Positions 5,591 through 5,684 of a stretch of 5,684 nucleotides of DNA are shown here, piece after piece (the first letter of the stretch is position 1; each line of letters starts with the position of its first letter). The DNA is from Pseudolabrys sp. Its GTDB lineage: Bacteria > Pseudomonadota > Alphaproteobacteria > Rhizobiales > Xanthobacteraceae. A program made the translations under genes and the position numbers. The notes beneath the pieces are model-generated. The model was given only the letters and a program-made list of their open reading frames with translations, made no database searches and had not been told where the DNA came from. The stretch spans positions 1-5,684 of the forward strand of contig JAHCKF010000242.1 in NCBI GenBank assembly GCA_026125925.1, written 5' to 3'.

Positions 5591-5684
5591 AGAAGCGCGG
5601 CGCGCCGGCGCTGATGACGACGAGATAATGCGCGGGCTTGGCTCCCGGATTGTGGAAGCCGATGGGTTGGCCGAGCTGCATGTG
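5589..5684 (-). CDS. C-terminal end of a second GT39-like glycosyltransferase (truncated by window edge)
   Basis: The minus-strand frame ending at TGA 5591-5589 is open to the right edge and gives 31 residues: MQLGQPIGFHNPGAKPAHYL, then VVISAGAPRF, after one His. I assign it by comparison within the window: the complete GT39 protein ends RTPGNPGAEPRHYTIMVVPP and RS, so both end in NPGA(E/K)P(R/A)HY, a short hydrophobic strand and a Pro/Arg tail. The DNA of the two ends is clearly diverged, so this is an old paralog and not a recent copy. It stands first in the visible operon, 10 nt before the GNAT start. The membrane part and catalytic motifs lie outside the window, so the family call rests on this one signature. 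Confidence 0.65.
   Translation of the reverse strand, partial: HMQLGQPIGFHNPGAKPAHYLVVISAGAPRF

Noticed and set aside
1..5684. tRNA, rRNA, CRISPR array, insertion sequence or phage attachment site
   Set aside because: No cloverleaf-like sequence, regularly spaced repeats, transposase frame or terminal inverted repeats were seen on reading either strand.

Overview
The window is GC-rich and strongly third-position G/C biased. The encoded AhcY has the long-insert form, and its start lies outside the left edge. Together these suggest an alphaproteobacterium, probably of the Hyphomicrobiales (Bradyrhizobium/Rhodopseudomonas-like). That placement is inference from protein style and composition, with no database search.

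Layout: positions 1-1162 (+) hold the 3' four-fifths of ahcY (S-adenosylhomocysteine hydrolase), followed by a textbook intrinsic terminator at 1191-1220. Everything else lies on the minus strand and is convergent with ahcY. In the minus-strand 5'->3' direction the order is: the last 31 codons of a glycosyltransferase-39-like gene (5684-5589); a GNAT N-acetyltransferase (5578-5054); a complete GT39/PMT_2 membrane glycosyltransferase (5003-3489); a GT87/DUF2029-like membrane glycosyltransferase (3444 or 3492 to 2212); a disrupted stretch holding a start-less orphan frame (2211-2032), an unrecognised 152-residue protein whose 5' part appears frameshifted (2035/1968-1510), and a short VOC/glyoxalase-like remnant (1500-1234); then the ahcY terminator.

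How the genes may work together: the upstream minus-strand genes are tightly packed. The gaps are about 10, 50 and 44 nt (or a 4-nt overlap), and the ribosome-binding site of the GNAT gene overlaps the stop codon of the gene before it. This looks like one transcription unit for building or modifying a lipid-linked or cell-surface glycan, with two GT39-type paralogs flanking an acetyltransferase and a GT87-type enzyme downstream. The paralogy was recognised from a shared C-terminal signature (NPGAxPxHY) at the ends of the two GT39-like proteins. The substrate is unknown.

The 1234-2211 segment is the most irregular part. Codon usage on the minus strand looks coding throughout, yet the frame changes twice and two segments have no ordinary start codon. 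This is either gene decay at the end of the operon or a cluster of sequence errors. I do not see a clearly new biological system. The glycosyltransferase/acetyltransferase cluster and the broken region are the parts worth following up.
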